From NCBI GenBank assembly GCA_036704045.1, contig DATNQM010000022.1, forward strand, positions 434,001-498,000: a DNA stretch of 64,000 bases, in the 5' to 3' direction. The notes below the pieces were generated by a model, which did not search any database, was not told the DNA's origin, and was given only the letters and a program-made list of their open reading frames with translations. The DNA comes from Ancylothrix sp036704045. GTDB taxonomy: Bacteria > Cyanobacteriota > Cyanobacteriia > Cyanobacteriales > Oscillatoriaceae. The translations under genes were made by a program, and so were the position numbers. Positions 16,049 to 24,610 of this stretch are shown in pieces; within the stretch, counting starts at the first letter, position 1; each line of letters opens with the position of its first letter.

Positions 16049-18448
16049 TTAAACATCCGCCGGCACATCCCCCAAAGATAGGGCATTGTCTAACCGTGTC
16101 GAACAACACTGATCTCGACCATTAGCCTTAGCAGAGTATAAAGCACGGTCAGCCTCAGCAATTAGATAAGAAGGTTCCCAACGGTTACAAGGCACCAAAC
16201 TGGCAACCCCCACACTAATTGTCACAGACTGATTGCAAGAATGGCGGTGAGGAATACCCAAAGCTTTAACAGCCCGCCGGATAGACTCACCAATATAAAG
16301 TGCTTCATCCCAATCGGTATAGGGCAAAATCACAGCAAACTCCTCACCGCCATAGCGGGCGACCAAATCCGTTGGACGATTAAGTGAAGTATGGATAGCC
16401 TCCGCCACTTTTTGTAAACACTTATCACCGGCAATGTGGCCGTAAGTATCGTTATATAACTTAAAAAAGTCAACATCACATAACAAAAGCGACAAAGGAT
16501 TGCCGACAGAGGCCGCCCGATCCCAATGATCAGCCAGAAACTCATCAAACCGACGACGGTTAGCCACACTAGTCAAACAATCGCAAGTTGCCAAACGCTG
16601 TAATTCCATATTTGCCAAAGTCAACTGCTGATAAAGTTCAGCTTGCTGAATCGCAATTGATAATTGGTTAGCCAAAGAAGACAATAACTCAACTTCCTGT
16701 GCCTGCCATAGTCGAGGGCTACGACAATGATTCGCCACCAGCAGCCCCCACAACGGTCGAGAAGAGAATCTACGTCCATTAGGAGGCGAATTATCCCTAT
16801 TTTCAAGGTTGGTGGACAAGTACAGAGAAGTATCAAGACTGTCATACAAAATCGGCATCACCAATAAACCTTTAATTTGACCTTCCTGCAAAAGAGTCAA
16901 ATGAGTTGCACTCAAACCAGGCCGGTTAACATTCTCAAGAGTATAAACATGACCTCTTTGGTAATAAGAAAGGCAAGTTTGGGTAAATTCTGATGCTTGC
17001 AAACTTGTATAAAGCAGAGGTTTCCAGTCAGAATCAACCGATTCTACTACCACCGTACCACTCCAGTCTGGTTGAAAGCGATAAATAAACGCCCTATCTG
17101 TCTCAAGAAACTGGCGCACTTCCTCAACAGTAGTTGTAAGAATTGTCTCTATATTAAGAGATTGACGAATCCGGTCACGCACTACAGACATTAACCTTTC
17201 CCGCTTTGCAGCCGCCCGCAATGCTTCCTCAGCTTGCTTTTGTTCTGTAATATCAGAAACCACCATCAAGCCGCTGCAAATTTCCCCGTTTTCATTTTTG
17301 ATATCGCAGGCGTGGAGTTGATAATGTCGTTTTTCGTAAGAAATTTCCGTAATAGTGGTTTTACCTGCCAGAGTAGCCTTATAAATAGGTTTAAGCTGAT
17401 GGCTGATTTTGCGGGGCAAAACTTCAATATAAGTTTTTCCTTCTAGTAACTCTGGGCTTAACCCAACCGTTGCCAAGCCCTGCCCTTCTGCCAGCAAATA
17501 CCGGCCGTCTTTATCAAACAACAGCACTGCACCATTAGGGAAATTTTGAGCCAAAGTTCGATAAAGCCCCTCACTACGTTTCAAAGCCGCTTCGGCTTCT
17601 TGCTGTTGGCTAATATCCCGACAGGCACCCAGTAGAGCCACAACTCTTTTACCATCGGAGAGGGGACGTACAGAATCTTGTAACCAGCGGATTTTTCCGC
17701 TTTTGGTAATGATTCGGTATTTTGAGGTAACAGAATGATTTTGCAGCAGTCTTTCAAATTTTTGGGTAGTCAAAACTAAGTCTTCTGGATGAATTAGCTG
17801 GCACCAATCACCGATTTGCTGCAATTCTTCTAAACTGTAGCCAGTAATTTCTTCAAAGGATTCTGTCACCCATTTCGTAACTATTTGCCCTTCTGGGGTA
17901 ATGGTGGCAGAAAATACATAATCTGATGCCGGCATTGCGGGTGGGCTATTTTGTGGCGAACGGGGCCGGTAGGGGGGGTTTTCCATCCTCATCAGCATTT
18001 GGGGAATGGGGCTGGTGGAGGTGTCTGTATAAATGCCGATCAGCTGTTGAAATAAGTCGGAAAGCATTTCGTAGCGAACTTCTGTAGAGCGCAGTTGGCT
18101 GATATCTTGACCGGCCCCCCATAGTTGGCCGGTTGATGTCTTTAATACTCTCCATCTCAAATATCGATAGCTTTTGTCTTTATGCTGGCAGCGTAACTCT
18201 ATTTCAAAAGTTTGTTCCGCTTGGCAAGTTTCTACCGCCACTAACCAGTTCGTTTTATCTTCTGGATGCAGCAATTCAACCCATGAGGCTCGATTTTCTT
18301 TTTTCCAGCCTAGCACCTTTTCCCAAGCACTATTGTATGGCCAGACAGATCCGTCTTCTCCCCAATGGCACAACAAGTCAAAGGAAAGATTAAATAAGGT
18401 TTGCTCGTCGCTAAGCAAGGAGGAGGAATCTGAAAAACCAAGATTCAT
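16049..18448 (-). CDS. PAS-PAS-PAS-GAF-GGDEF diguanylate cyclase
   Basis: 799 residues. Three PAS domains span about 15-130, 165-285 and 290-405. A phytochrome-like GAF at about 425-615 contains DRAFIYRFQPDWSGTVVVES and LWGLLVANHC. A GGDEF domain at about 625-785 has an intact GGEEF active site near 698 and NDTYGHIAGD, so it should make cyclic di-GMP from two GTP. There is no EAL domain, membrane segment or signal peptide, so it acts in the cytosol. The GAF has the cyanobacteriochrome fold signature, but the bilin-binding Cys-His is replaced by Thr-His (LSATHLTLL, near 515), so it probably does not bind chromophore. A 20-residue Ser/Asn insertion lies before LWGLL. ATG start. Confidence 0.93.
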   Translation of the reverse strand: MNLGFSDSSSLLSDEQTLFNLSFDLLCHWGEDGSVWPYNSAWEKVLGWKKENRASWVELLHPEDKTNWLVAVETCQAEQTFEIELRCQHKDKSYRYLRWRVLKTSTGQLWGAGQDISQLRSTEVRYEMLSDLFQQLIGIYTDTSTSPIPQMLMRMENPPYRPRSPQNSPPAMPASDYVFSATITPEGQIVTKWVTESFEEITGYSLEELQQIGDWCQLIHPEDLVLTTQKFERLLQNHSVTSKYRIITKSGKIRWLQDSVRPLSDGKRVVALLGACRDISQQQEAEAALKRSEGLYRTLAQNFPNGAVLLFDKDGRYLLAEGQGLATVGLSPELLEGKTYIEVLPRKISHQLKPIYKATLAGKTTITEISYEKRHYQLHACDIKNENGEICSGLMVVSDITEQKQAEEALRAAAKRERLMSVVRDRIRQSLNIETILTTTVEEVRQFLETDRAFIYRFQPDWSGTVVVESVDSDWKPLLYTSLQASEFTQTCLSYYQRGHVYTLENVNRPGLSATHLTLLQEGQIKGLLVMPILYDSLDTSLYLSTNLENRDNSPPNGRRFSSRPLWGLLVANHCRSPRLWQAQEVELLSSLANQLSIAIQQAELYQQLTLANMELQRLATCDCLTSVANRRRFDEFLADHWDRAASVGNPLSLLLCDVDFFKLYNDTYGHIAGDKCLQKVAEAIHTSLNRPTDLVARYGGEEFAVILPYTDWDEALYIGESIRRAVKALGIPHRHSCNQSVTISVGVASLVPCNRWEPSYLIAEADRALYSAKANGRDQCCSTRLDNALSLGDVPADV

Positions 18449-19122
18449 ATTTTTAGCCGATTTAGGTAGTTTATTGTTTTAATATCGGGGTTTTTGCTGA
18501 TTTAGCTGGTGATAGCAATATTGATAGTTCTGTGAGAATTCTGTTAATGTTGGCTGACTCAAATGGCTTTTTTATGGTGATCTCCATCACTTTGTTTTGT
18601 GATTTTTTTGTATATCTTTCGTGATTACTACCACTTCAGCCCTAGATAACTATAGAATCTCTCCCTTTTTTAGGGTTTTTTTTACTATAAGTTTGCTACA
18701 TATTTGCTTTGTTTTTTACTCAGTGCTTTTAATAGAGATTTATAAAAGTTGTGTTTTTGACTACTATTTTGACTGGTGTAGGATTGTTGGCTCTCAAGGA
18801 TTTAATATCACTCTATTTCAAATTAAGCACGGAATTGATCCATCTTCATCTATTGTTAAGAAATTTTTTTGTTAAATAAGTAATTCAGTGATTTGCCAAT
18901 GCTGTTGTGTTTGTCAGTTTGAGTCATTTTTTAATTTTCTAGCAACTTTCAAGAATTTTTAGTTTTTTAAATCTAAAATCTTGGTACAAATTAATGAAAA
19001 TTTTTTTCTATTTTGTTTTGGAAGTAATACCATTTATCCAAAAACATCCAACATTCTTCAACCCCCCAAGGGGGGTTGCATTATTTTTAACAATTGGTAT
19101 AAGGTAATAAAAATATCTAAAA
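18449..19122. other. AT-rich non-coding region with a palindromic element
   Basis: 670 bp between the diguanylate cyclase start and the end of the Nudix gene. Mostly AT-rich without a credible gene. The only structure is a palindromic repeat-like element at 19027-19101, listed separately. The cyclase promoter should lie near 18449-18600. Confidence 0.6.
19027..19101. repeat. Small palindromic repeat-like element
   Basis: Outer inverted repeat ATACCA (19027-19032) and TGGTAT (19096-19101) encloses a perfect 8-bp stem AACCCCCC/GGGGGGTT (19060-19067 and 19070-19077) with a two-base AA spacer. It resembles the small non-autonomous palindromic elements scattered in cyanobacterial intergenic DNA. 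Only one copy was found in this window. Confidence 0.5.
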
Positions 19123-19566
19123 TTATCTAAATAAACTTGAATTTTTGTCTATAAAATCTAGGAGAATAGAGCGATGAATATCTCCCAAAAGCCATACATT
19201 ACCAGTTTTTTCAGAAAAGGCTTCCCCTTTTTCTATTTCTTCAGTTGTTAATAGTCCCATATCGCAGCCTTCATTTAACTGTAATTGGTTTAATTCTATT
19301 TTTAAAGGGGCGTGAAAAATATGTCGAACAATTTTTTGATCGGCATAACAGCCAAATTTTATTAATTTATTTGGGGTATAACCAATTTCTTCTAATAATT
19401 CCCGCTTAACCGCTACTTCTGGTACTTCTCCAGGTTCCATATGCCCACCGAAAAAAGTCCAATTCCCCGGATATACAATGGTGGGAATATTATCTCGTAG
19501 TTGCATAAGAAATTTGCCATTTTGATATAAAATTGCCAAAGCAACATGAGTGATATTTTCTCTCAT
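19123..19566 (-). CDS. Nudix hydrolase
   Basis: 147 residues with a complete Nudix box, GGHMEPGEVPEVAVKRELLE followed by EIGY, which fits Gx5Ex7REUxEExGU. The enzyme hydrolyses a nucleoside diphosphate linked to another moiety; the substrate cannot be inferred. MRENITHVALAILYQNGKFL is the usual first beta-strand pair of housecleaning Nudix proteins. Cytosolic, no signal. ATG at 19564-19566. It lies 30 bp downstream of the lipoprotein gene on the same strand and may be cotranscribed with it. Confidence 0.93.
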   Translation of the reverse strand: MRENITHVALAILYQNGKFLMQLRDNIPTIVYPGNWTFFGGHMEPGEVPEVAVKRELLEEIGYTPNKLIKFGCYADQKIVRHIFHAPLKIELNQLQLNEGCDMGLLTTEEIEKGEAFSEKTGNVWLLGDIHRSILLDFIDKNSSLFR

Positions 19567-19596
19567 AACTTCTTTTTGAGAATAGTTTATATCTAG

Positions 19597-19986
19597 TTAT
19601 TTTTTTCCCACCGGCAGACGTTTCACTTGTTCTAATTCATCTATATAAACCTCTCCTAAATCTTGACCGGCTAGAGGAATACTTTTATACTGAACTTCTC
19701 CTTTGAGCAAAATTTCATCCCCTTTGGTTGGTAAAACTTGGGTTGTAAATACCCAAATACTACCAGTTTCATCTCGCACTTGATAAGCACCAGTTCCCAG
19801 AAAAGGAGCTTGATTTTCTACCTTACCTTTAAGATAAATTGTAGAATATTTGGTGTGATTTTGCCGAATATCAGCAATATTGGTAACTTGCATATTAATT
19901 TGAGCAAGATTACCACATCCCAAAATTCCGCCTAACATTAAGGAAATAGTACCAAAACGGCAAGTCTGTTTTTTAGTTAAGTTCAT
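19597..19986 (-). CDS. OB-fold lipoprotein, unknown function
   Basis: 129 residues from the ATG at 19984-19986. The frame stays open upstream to 20184, but this start gives a textbook lipoprotein signal (MNLTKKQTCRFG, then LMLGGILGC with the lipidated Cys near residue 24), which the longer forms would bury. The mature part (about 45-125) has the five-strand pattern of a small OB-fold: IYLKGKVENQAPFLGTGAYQ, VRDETGSIWVFT, GDEILLKGEVQYKSIP, GEVYIDELEQV. Similar domains bind nucleic acid or oligosaccharides, but outside the cytoplasm a role is unclear. Confidence 0.75.
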   Translation of the reverse strand: MNLTKKQTCRFGTISLMLGGILGCGNLAQINMQVTNIADIRQNHTKYSTIYLKGKVENQAPFLGTGAYQVRDETGSIWVFTTQVLPTKGDEILLKGEVQYKSIPLAGQDLGEVYIDELEQVKRLPVGKK

Positions 19987-20627
19987 TAAATTGCTAGGAT
20001 TTTTAACAGTAAAGGGGATAAACTCAGAGGCTATTATTTTAAACTGAAAATTCCCTTTCTCTCTTTCCATCACTGAATATCTCTTTGATTGTGTAGTGTT
20101 ATTTGTATTATAAACGACTGGGAAGGTGGCATGGTCTTGGGGTATTTTTGCTGCATTTCGCTTTCCTGTTTTGCTATTATACAATATTACTAGAAAAGTT
20201 GTTAAGAAGCGTTAAGAAATGTGGCTAAAACCTAAAAATGAAGACCAAAGACAATTTTTTGGAAAAATGGGTTTGGTGATTTGGGAAACTTTTTTAAGGA
20301 AGGGGGATGAAGTGAAAAGAAAAGGAGATGAAGCAAAGAAAATAAAATCTCCAGAAAGGCTATTTTACTATTTTTTTCTTGTTTTGTGTGGGTTGTAGAA
20401 GATGGCCCCCTTTTTTTAAGACAGAGGCAAGCCGAGGCTAGGGCTGAGGAGGAATTTTTGGATCAAGAAGACTAGCAGAGATAGTAAAGGTAGGGTGGCT
20501 TTAGAGATAAGTTATTAGACTCTGAGAGCGAAAACATCGTCAACTTATAAAATAGCGAAAAATAAGACGATTATCTGAGAAAGTAATAAAGCAGAGACAC
20601 GGTTATAAAGAGGAGATTTTAACCTCA
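19987..20627. other. Intergenic region upstream of folD
   Basis: About 640 bp between the divergent lipoprotein and folD genes. It is AT-rich with purine-rich stretches at 20270-20360 and should contain both promoters. An open frame continues into it from the lipoprotein gene up to 20184, but I do not think it is translated. GAGGAG (20610-20615) is the folD ribosome site. Confidence 0.5.
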
Positions 20628-21503
20628 ATGGATGCAAAAACTGCTGTTTTATTAGATGGTAAAGCTGTTGCTCAAAAAATCCAGACGGAACTGCAACAAC
20701 GTATCGAAATTCTAACAAATCAAGGAAAACGCCCGCCTGGACTGGCTGTGCTGATGGTGGGAGACAACCCAGCAAGTGCGGCTTATGTTCGCAATAAAGA
20801 GAAAGCCTGCGCTAAAGTGGGGATTGCTTCGTTTGGCAAACATTTTCCGGCAACAGCGACACAAGCAGAACTGGAAAGGGCGATTTGTGAGTTAAATGAA
20901 GATGAACGAGTAGATGGAATTTTAGTACAGTTACCTTTGCCAAATCATTTGGATGCGGTGGCGGCGTTGAATAAAATAGACCCAGATAAAGATGCTGATG
21001 GGCTACATCCGGTTAATATGGGCCGGTTGTTGCGTTCGGAAGTTGGGTTGAGGAGTTGTACACCTGCGGGGGTGATGCGGGTTTTAGAAGAATATCAGAT
21101 TGATGTCAAAGGGAAGCAGGCAGTAGTAATTGGAAGGAGTATTTTAGTTGGTAAACCAATGGCTTTGATGCTGTTGGAGGCGAATGCGACGGTGACTGTT
21201 GCTCATTCTCGCACTCAAGATTTAGCGGCGTTGACTCGCAGTGCTGATATTGTAGTAGCAGCTATAGGCCGGCCTCTGGCTATAACCGCCGAGATGGTTA
21301 AACCAGGTGCGGTGGTTATTGATGTGGGGATTAACAGCATTGTTGATGATACTGGCAAAAATCGCTTGGTTGGAGATGTGGATTTTCAGCAGGTATTACA
21401 AGTAGCTGGATATATTACGCCGGTGCCTGGTGGTATTGGGCCGATGACGGTGGCCATGTTGTTACAAAATACGGTGGATAGTTACTGCAAAAAAATGATT
21501 TAG
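20628..21503 (+). CDS. folD: Bifunctional methylenetetrahydrofolate dehydrogenase/cyclohydrolase FolD
   Basis: Converts 5,10-methylene-THF to 10-formyl-THF in one-carbon metabolism, with NADP+ for the oxidation step. 291 residues. The N-terminal catalytic domain has SAAYVRNKEKACAKVG (the Tyr and Lys of the YxxxK active site) and GILVQLPLPNHLD; the Rossmann domain has VVIGRSILVGKPMALML and ends with TPVPGGIGPMTVAMLL, all hallmark FolD motifs. ATG at 20628 with GAGGAG upstream. About 107 bp before crtE on the same strand, so the two may be cotranscribed. Confidence 0.98.
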   Translation: MDAKTAVLLDGKAVAQKIQTELQQRIEILTNQGKRPPGLAVLMVGDNPASAAYVRNKEKACAKVGIASFGKHFPATATQAELERAICELNEDERVDGILVQLPLPNHLDAVAALNKIDPDKDADGLHPVNMGRLLRSEVGLRSCTPAGVMRVLEEYQIDVKGKQAVVIGRSILVGKPMALMLLEANATVTVAHSRTQDLAALTRSADIVVAAIGRPLAITAEMVKPGAVVIDVGINSIVDDTGKNRLVGDVDFQQVLQVAGYITPVPGGIGPMTVAMLLQNTVDSYCKKMI

Positions 21504-21610
21504 GTGTTAGTTGCAATAAATTTTGACTTGGGTGTGGGGAGTTTGGGTCTTGCGATGTGACCGATACCCCGTAAAATTGGTTAGGAATTAAACGCAAGAG
21601 GGATAGAGGG

Positions 21611-22543
21611 ATGGTGTCAGCACAAAATACTGATTCTGTAAAAAAACAAGCTGTGGCTGGGTTTGACTTGTCTGTTTATCTGGCTGAACGACAGCCTTTG
21701 GTAGAAGCAGCGCTCGACCGCTCTATCCCTGTTATTTATCCTGAAAAAATTTATGAGTCGATGCGCTATTCTCTGTTGGCGGGGGGTAAGCGTTTGCGTC
21801 CTATTTTGTGTTTGGCTAGTTGTGAGTTAGCCGGTGGAACGGTGGAAATGGCTTTGCCAACGGCTTGTGCTTTAGAGATGATTCATACTATGTCTCTGAT
21901 CCATGATGATTTGCCGGCGATGGATAATGATGATTTTCGTCGGGGTAAGTTGACGAATCATAAGGTTTACGGTGATGATATTGCGATTTTGGCCGGTGAT
22001 GGTTTGCTGGCTTATTCGTTTGAACACGTTGCGGCGGAAACTAAGGGGGTGCCGGCAGAGCGGGTTCTACGAGTGATTGCTTTGCTGGGCCGTGCGGTTG
22101 GGGCTGCCGGTTTGGTTGGCGGCCAAGTGGTGGATTTAGACTCGGAGGGTAAGTCGGATATTTCCATTGAAACGCTCAATTACATTCATACTCATAAAAC
22201 TGGGATGTTGTTGGAGGCTTGTGTGGTTTCTGGGGGAATTTTGGCCGGTGCGTCTTCTGAGGAATTACAAAAAATGTCTCGCTATGCTCAGAATATCGGT
22301 TTGGCGTTTCAAATTATTGATGACATTCTGGATATTACGGCAACTGCTGAACAGTTGGGCAAAACTGCTGGGAAAGATTTACAAGCCCAAAAGGCAACTT
22401 ATCCTAGTATTTGGGGTATAGAAGAATCATCGCGTCAAGCGCGGCAGTTGGTGGAATCGGCAAAGGCTGAATTAGCTGGTTTTGGTGATAAGGCTCAACC
22501 ACTACAAGCTCTTGCCGATTTTATTACGAATCGCAAGCATTGA
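21611..22543 (+). CDS. crtE: Geranylgeranyl diphosphate synthase (polyprenyl synthetase)
   Basis: Extends C5 units to geranylgeranyl diphosphate, the precursor of carotenoids, the chlorophyll phytyl tail and quinones. 310 residues. The first Asp-rich motif is HDDLPAMDNDD (about 99-108) with the two-residue insertion typical of bacterial and plant type II GGPP synthases. The second is IIDDILDITATAEQLGKT (near 235), followed by KATYPSIWGIE. GGKRLRPILCL is the substrate-binding loop. Product length is by family, not direct evidence. ATG at 21611. Followed 57 bp later by the PAP2-like gene. Confidence 0.95.
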   Translation: MVSAQNTDSVKKQAVAGFDLSVYLAERQPLVEAALDRSIPVIYPEKIYESMRYSLLAGGKRLRPILCLASCELAGGTVEMALPTACALEMIHTMSLIHDDLPAMDNDDFRRGKLTNHKVYGDDIAILAGDGLLAYSFEHVAAETKGVPAERVLRVIALLGRAVGAAGLVGGQVVDLDSEGKSDISIETLNYIHTHKTGMLLEACVVSGGILAGASSEELQKMSRYAQNIGLAFQIIDDILDITATAEQLGKTAGKDLQAQKATYPSIWGIEESSRQARQLVESAKAELAGFGDKAQPLQALADFITNRKH

Positions 22544-22600
22544 TGGCTATTGAATTTTTAGTTTGGGAAAAAGCTGTTTAATTTTTGATGATTTATTCTT

Positions 22601-23056
22601 ATGCAGGATTTCGGGAATATCCTAAACAACCATGTGTTAATGGTTGCTCTTTTTTCTTGTGGGTTGGCTCAAGTTTTAAAGGTTTTCGTTGAGCTAGCAA
22701 AACATGGCAAGGTGAATTTACGTTCTTTGGTGACAACTGGTGGAATGCCTAGTGCTCATTCTGCTTTTGTGACTTCTTTGGCAACTGGTGTGGGGCAAAG
22801 TTTGGGGTGGGAATCCCCGGAGTTTGCTATTGCAGCAATTTTTGCAATTATTGTCATGTATGATGCGGCTGGGGTTCGTCAAGCGGCGGGTAAACAGGCA
22901 AGGGTTTTGAATCAAATTATTGATGAGTTTTTTCAAGAACACCCGGAGTTTAATGAAAACCGGCTTAAGGAGTTACTTGGACATACGCCTTTTCAGGTGA
23001 TTGTGGGTTCGGCTTTGGGTATTGCTATTTCTTGTATTGCTGCGCCGGCTTATTGA
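22601..23056 (+). CDS. Divergent PAP2 family membrane protein (DUF212)
   Basis: 151 residues. The signatures LAQVLKVF, TTGGMPSAHSAFVTSLATGV, IVMYDAAGVRQAAGKQA and KELLGHTPFQVIVGSALGI define the divergent PAP2 family, small membrane proteins related to type-2 phosphatidic acid phosphatases. SAHS is retained, but the full phosphatase triad is not obvious. Four to five hydrophobic segments. Placement after crtE recurs in cyanobacteria and suggests, without proof, an isoprenoid-diphosphate or lipid role. ATG at 22601. Ends at a strong terminator. Confidence 0.92.
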   Translation: MQDFGNILNNHVLMVALFSCGLAQVLKVFVELAKHGKVNLRSLVTTGGMPSAHSAFVTSLATGVGQSLGWESPEFAIAAIFAIIVMYDAAGVRQAAGKQARVLNQIIDEFFQEHPEFNENRLKELLGHTPFQVIVGSALGIAISCIAAPAY

Positions 23057-23067
23057 GTTTAGATTTT

Positions 23068-23104
23068 AAAAACCCGGTTTCTTTAAAGAAACCGGGTTTT
23101 TTTA
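23068..23104. terminator. Bidirectional terminator between convergent genes
   Basis: Near-perfect long palindrome AAAACCCGGTTTC...GAAACCGGGTTTT with T-runs on both strands, placed between the rightward PAP2-like gene (ends 23056) and the leftward ycf54 (ends 23118). Confidence 0.92.
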
Positions 23105-23117
23105 TTTTTGTTGGTTT

Positions 23118-23447
23118 TTAGGCAACTGAGGCTAGGGATGCGAGGGGGTCGGGGATCGTGGCGCTGGGGGCTTCAAATTGGCCGGTGATGACGAATTCTA
23201 GCCGCAGTTTTAACCAGGTGATAAATTGGGGGTTTGTTGAGATGACGGAGGCTGCCGGTTGTGGGCATTTGGCTTTGATTTGGGCCATTTCTGGGGCTTC
23301 TAAAAAGGCTGGTTGTTTTACTAACCAAAAGTCTATTTGTTTTTCTTGTTCTTGGTAGTGTCTGGTGCGTTCTTTTAAGACTTCTTCAAAGGGTTCTTCT
23401 TCTAGTAAAAATTTTTGAGAGGCGAGAATGTAGTAGTAGGTTTGCAT
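23118..23447 (-). CDS. ycf54: Ycf54 / MgPME-cyclase complex protein
   Basis: 109 residues. The sequence YYYILASQKFLLEEEPFEEV, QIDFWLVKQPAFLEAPEMA and STNPQFITWLKLRLEFVITG is the conserved core of Ycf54 (DUF2488). In Synechocystis, Ycf54 is needed for activity and stability of the aerobic Mg-protoporphyrin IX monomethyl ester cyclase, the step that forms the fifth ring of chlorophyll. Small soluble protein. ATG at 23445-23447. Downstream of pdxJ on the same strand with 67 bp between them, so probably cotranscribed. Confidence 0.95.
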   Translation of the reverse strand: MQTYYYILASQKFLLEEEPFEEVLKERTRHYQEQEKQIDFWLVKQPAFLEAPEMAQIKAKCPQPAASVISTNPQFITWLKLRLEFVITGQFEAPSATIPDPLASLASVA

Positions 23448-23514
23448 TTTTTTGGAGTTGGTGATTTGTGTTTTGTCAATTATCCTTTGTCTTTTTAGGA
23501 GGCTGGAAAATTGA

Positions 23515-24234
23515 CTATTGACCAGTGATGGCTTGTTTCATTTCTCGGACGGCGCGTTCTAGTCCAACTAATACGGCCCGACTTATTATTGTATGACCGA
23601 TGTTGAGTTCTTCCATGCCTTCGATGTTGGCAATTTGGTGAACGTTCCAGTAGGTTAATCCATGCCCGGCGTTGACTCTTAAACCGGCTTGTCTTGCTTG
23701 TTTTGTACCGTTAGCTAAAATTGCCAGTTCTTTTTTTTGTTGTTCTTCGCCTTTGGCTTCGGCATAGGTGCCGGTGTGTAGTTCAATAAATTGGGCTTTT
23801 ACCTTGACAGATGCTTCAATTTGTGCTATGTCTGCATCAATAAATAAGCTGACGGGGATACCGGCGGCTTGCAATGTGTCTACTACGGCGGTCATGCGGT
23901 CGAGGTTGCCTTTGATGTCTAGTCCGCCTTCGGTGGTTACTTCTTCGCGGCGTTCGGGGACGAGGGTAACGTAGTCGGGTTTGATGTTGAGGGCAATTTT
24001 TACCATTTCGTCGGTGGCTGCCATTTCTAAGTTTAGATGGGTGCGGACGGTTTGACGAAGTATCTGCACGTCTCTGTCTTGGATGTGGCGCCGGTCTTCT
24101 CGCAAGTGTACGGTGATGCCGTCTGCACCGGCCAGTTCACAGAGGACTGCTGCGGCTACGGGATCGGGTTCGACGGTGCGTCTTGCTTGGCGGATGGTGG
24201 CAACGTGGTCAATATTGACGCCTAGTGTCGGCAA
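23515..24234 (-). CDS. pdxJ: Pyridoxine 5'-phosphate synthase
   Basis: Condenses 3-amino-2-oxopropyl phosphate with 1-deoxyxylulose 5-phosphate in the DXP-dependent vitamin B6 pathway. 239 residues with the full PdxJ set: TLGVNIDHVATIRQARRT, ADGITVHLREDRRHI, TLVPERREEVTTEGGLD, FIDADIAQIEA, ELHTGTYAEA, NAGHGLTYWNV and LNIGHTIISRA. The start is TTG at 24232-24234, supported by AGGAGAA ten bases upstream and by the family's usual opening; there is no in-frame ATG nearby. Leads the pdxJ-ycf54 pair. Confidence 0.97.
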   Translation of the reverse strand: MPTLGVNIDHVATIRQARRTVEPDPVAAAVLCELAGADGITVHLREDRRHIQDRDVQILRQTVRTHLNLEMAATDEMVKIALNIKPDYVTLVPERREEVTTEGGLDIKGNLDRMTAVVDTLQAAGIPVSLFIDADIAQIEASVKVKAQFIELHTGTYAEAKGEEQQKKELAILANGTKQARQAGLRVNAGHGLTYWNVHQIANIEGMEELNIGHTIISRAVLVGLERAVREMKQAITGQ

Positions 24235-24610
24235 TGAAATTTTCTCCTGTTTTAATAATGTTCCGCCGTTTATTTTACCTGAATGTTTGATTTGTTTAAA
24301 GTTTTTTGTTTGGTTTTTTTGCGCTTGTTTGGCTGGTTTGCTGGATTAGTTGAAGGTCTAGTTTGAAAGTTTTTGTGGTTAAATTTTTGAGAATTAAAGA
24401 TTAATAATTTTTAAGGGGCAGGACTATTTTATTTATCCAAAACTATTGATATTTCAGAAATATAAGACCTTTGATAAGGTTAGATTTGATTATTTTTAAT
24501 AATTATAAAAAATTCTTTCCCCCTATAGTAAAAAAAGGGGGAAAGTAGTTTGTTGTGGCCAAGCTACGCAAAGAAATAGAGGGGAATTTAACCCACATAG
24601 GTTTTAAAGC
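24235..24610. other. Intergenic region upstream of pdxJ
   Basis: 375 bp, AT-rich. It holds the terminator at 24505-24545 for the upstream leftward gene, the pdxJ ribosome site (AGGAG near 24245) and no gene that I can support. Confidence 0.6.
24505..24545 (-). terminator. Terminator of the 25-kb Pro/Ala-rich membrane protein gene
   Basis: Perfect 10-bp stem CTTTCCCCCT (24515-24524) with AGGGGGAAAG (24536-24545). Read leftward it is followed by AATTTTTTATAATT. Located 66 bp after the gene ending at 24611. Confidence 0.85.

Noticed and set aside
18621..18875. 84-codon + strand frame in the 18.4-19.1 kb gap
   Set aside because: GTG start, no ribosome site, composition of an AT-rich random frame (many Phe, Ile, Tyr), no recognisable motif.
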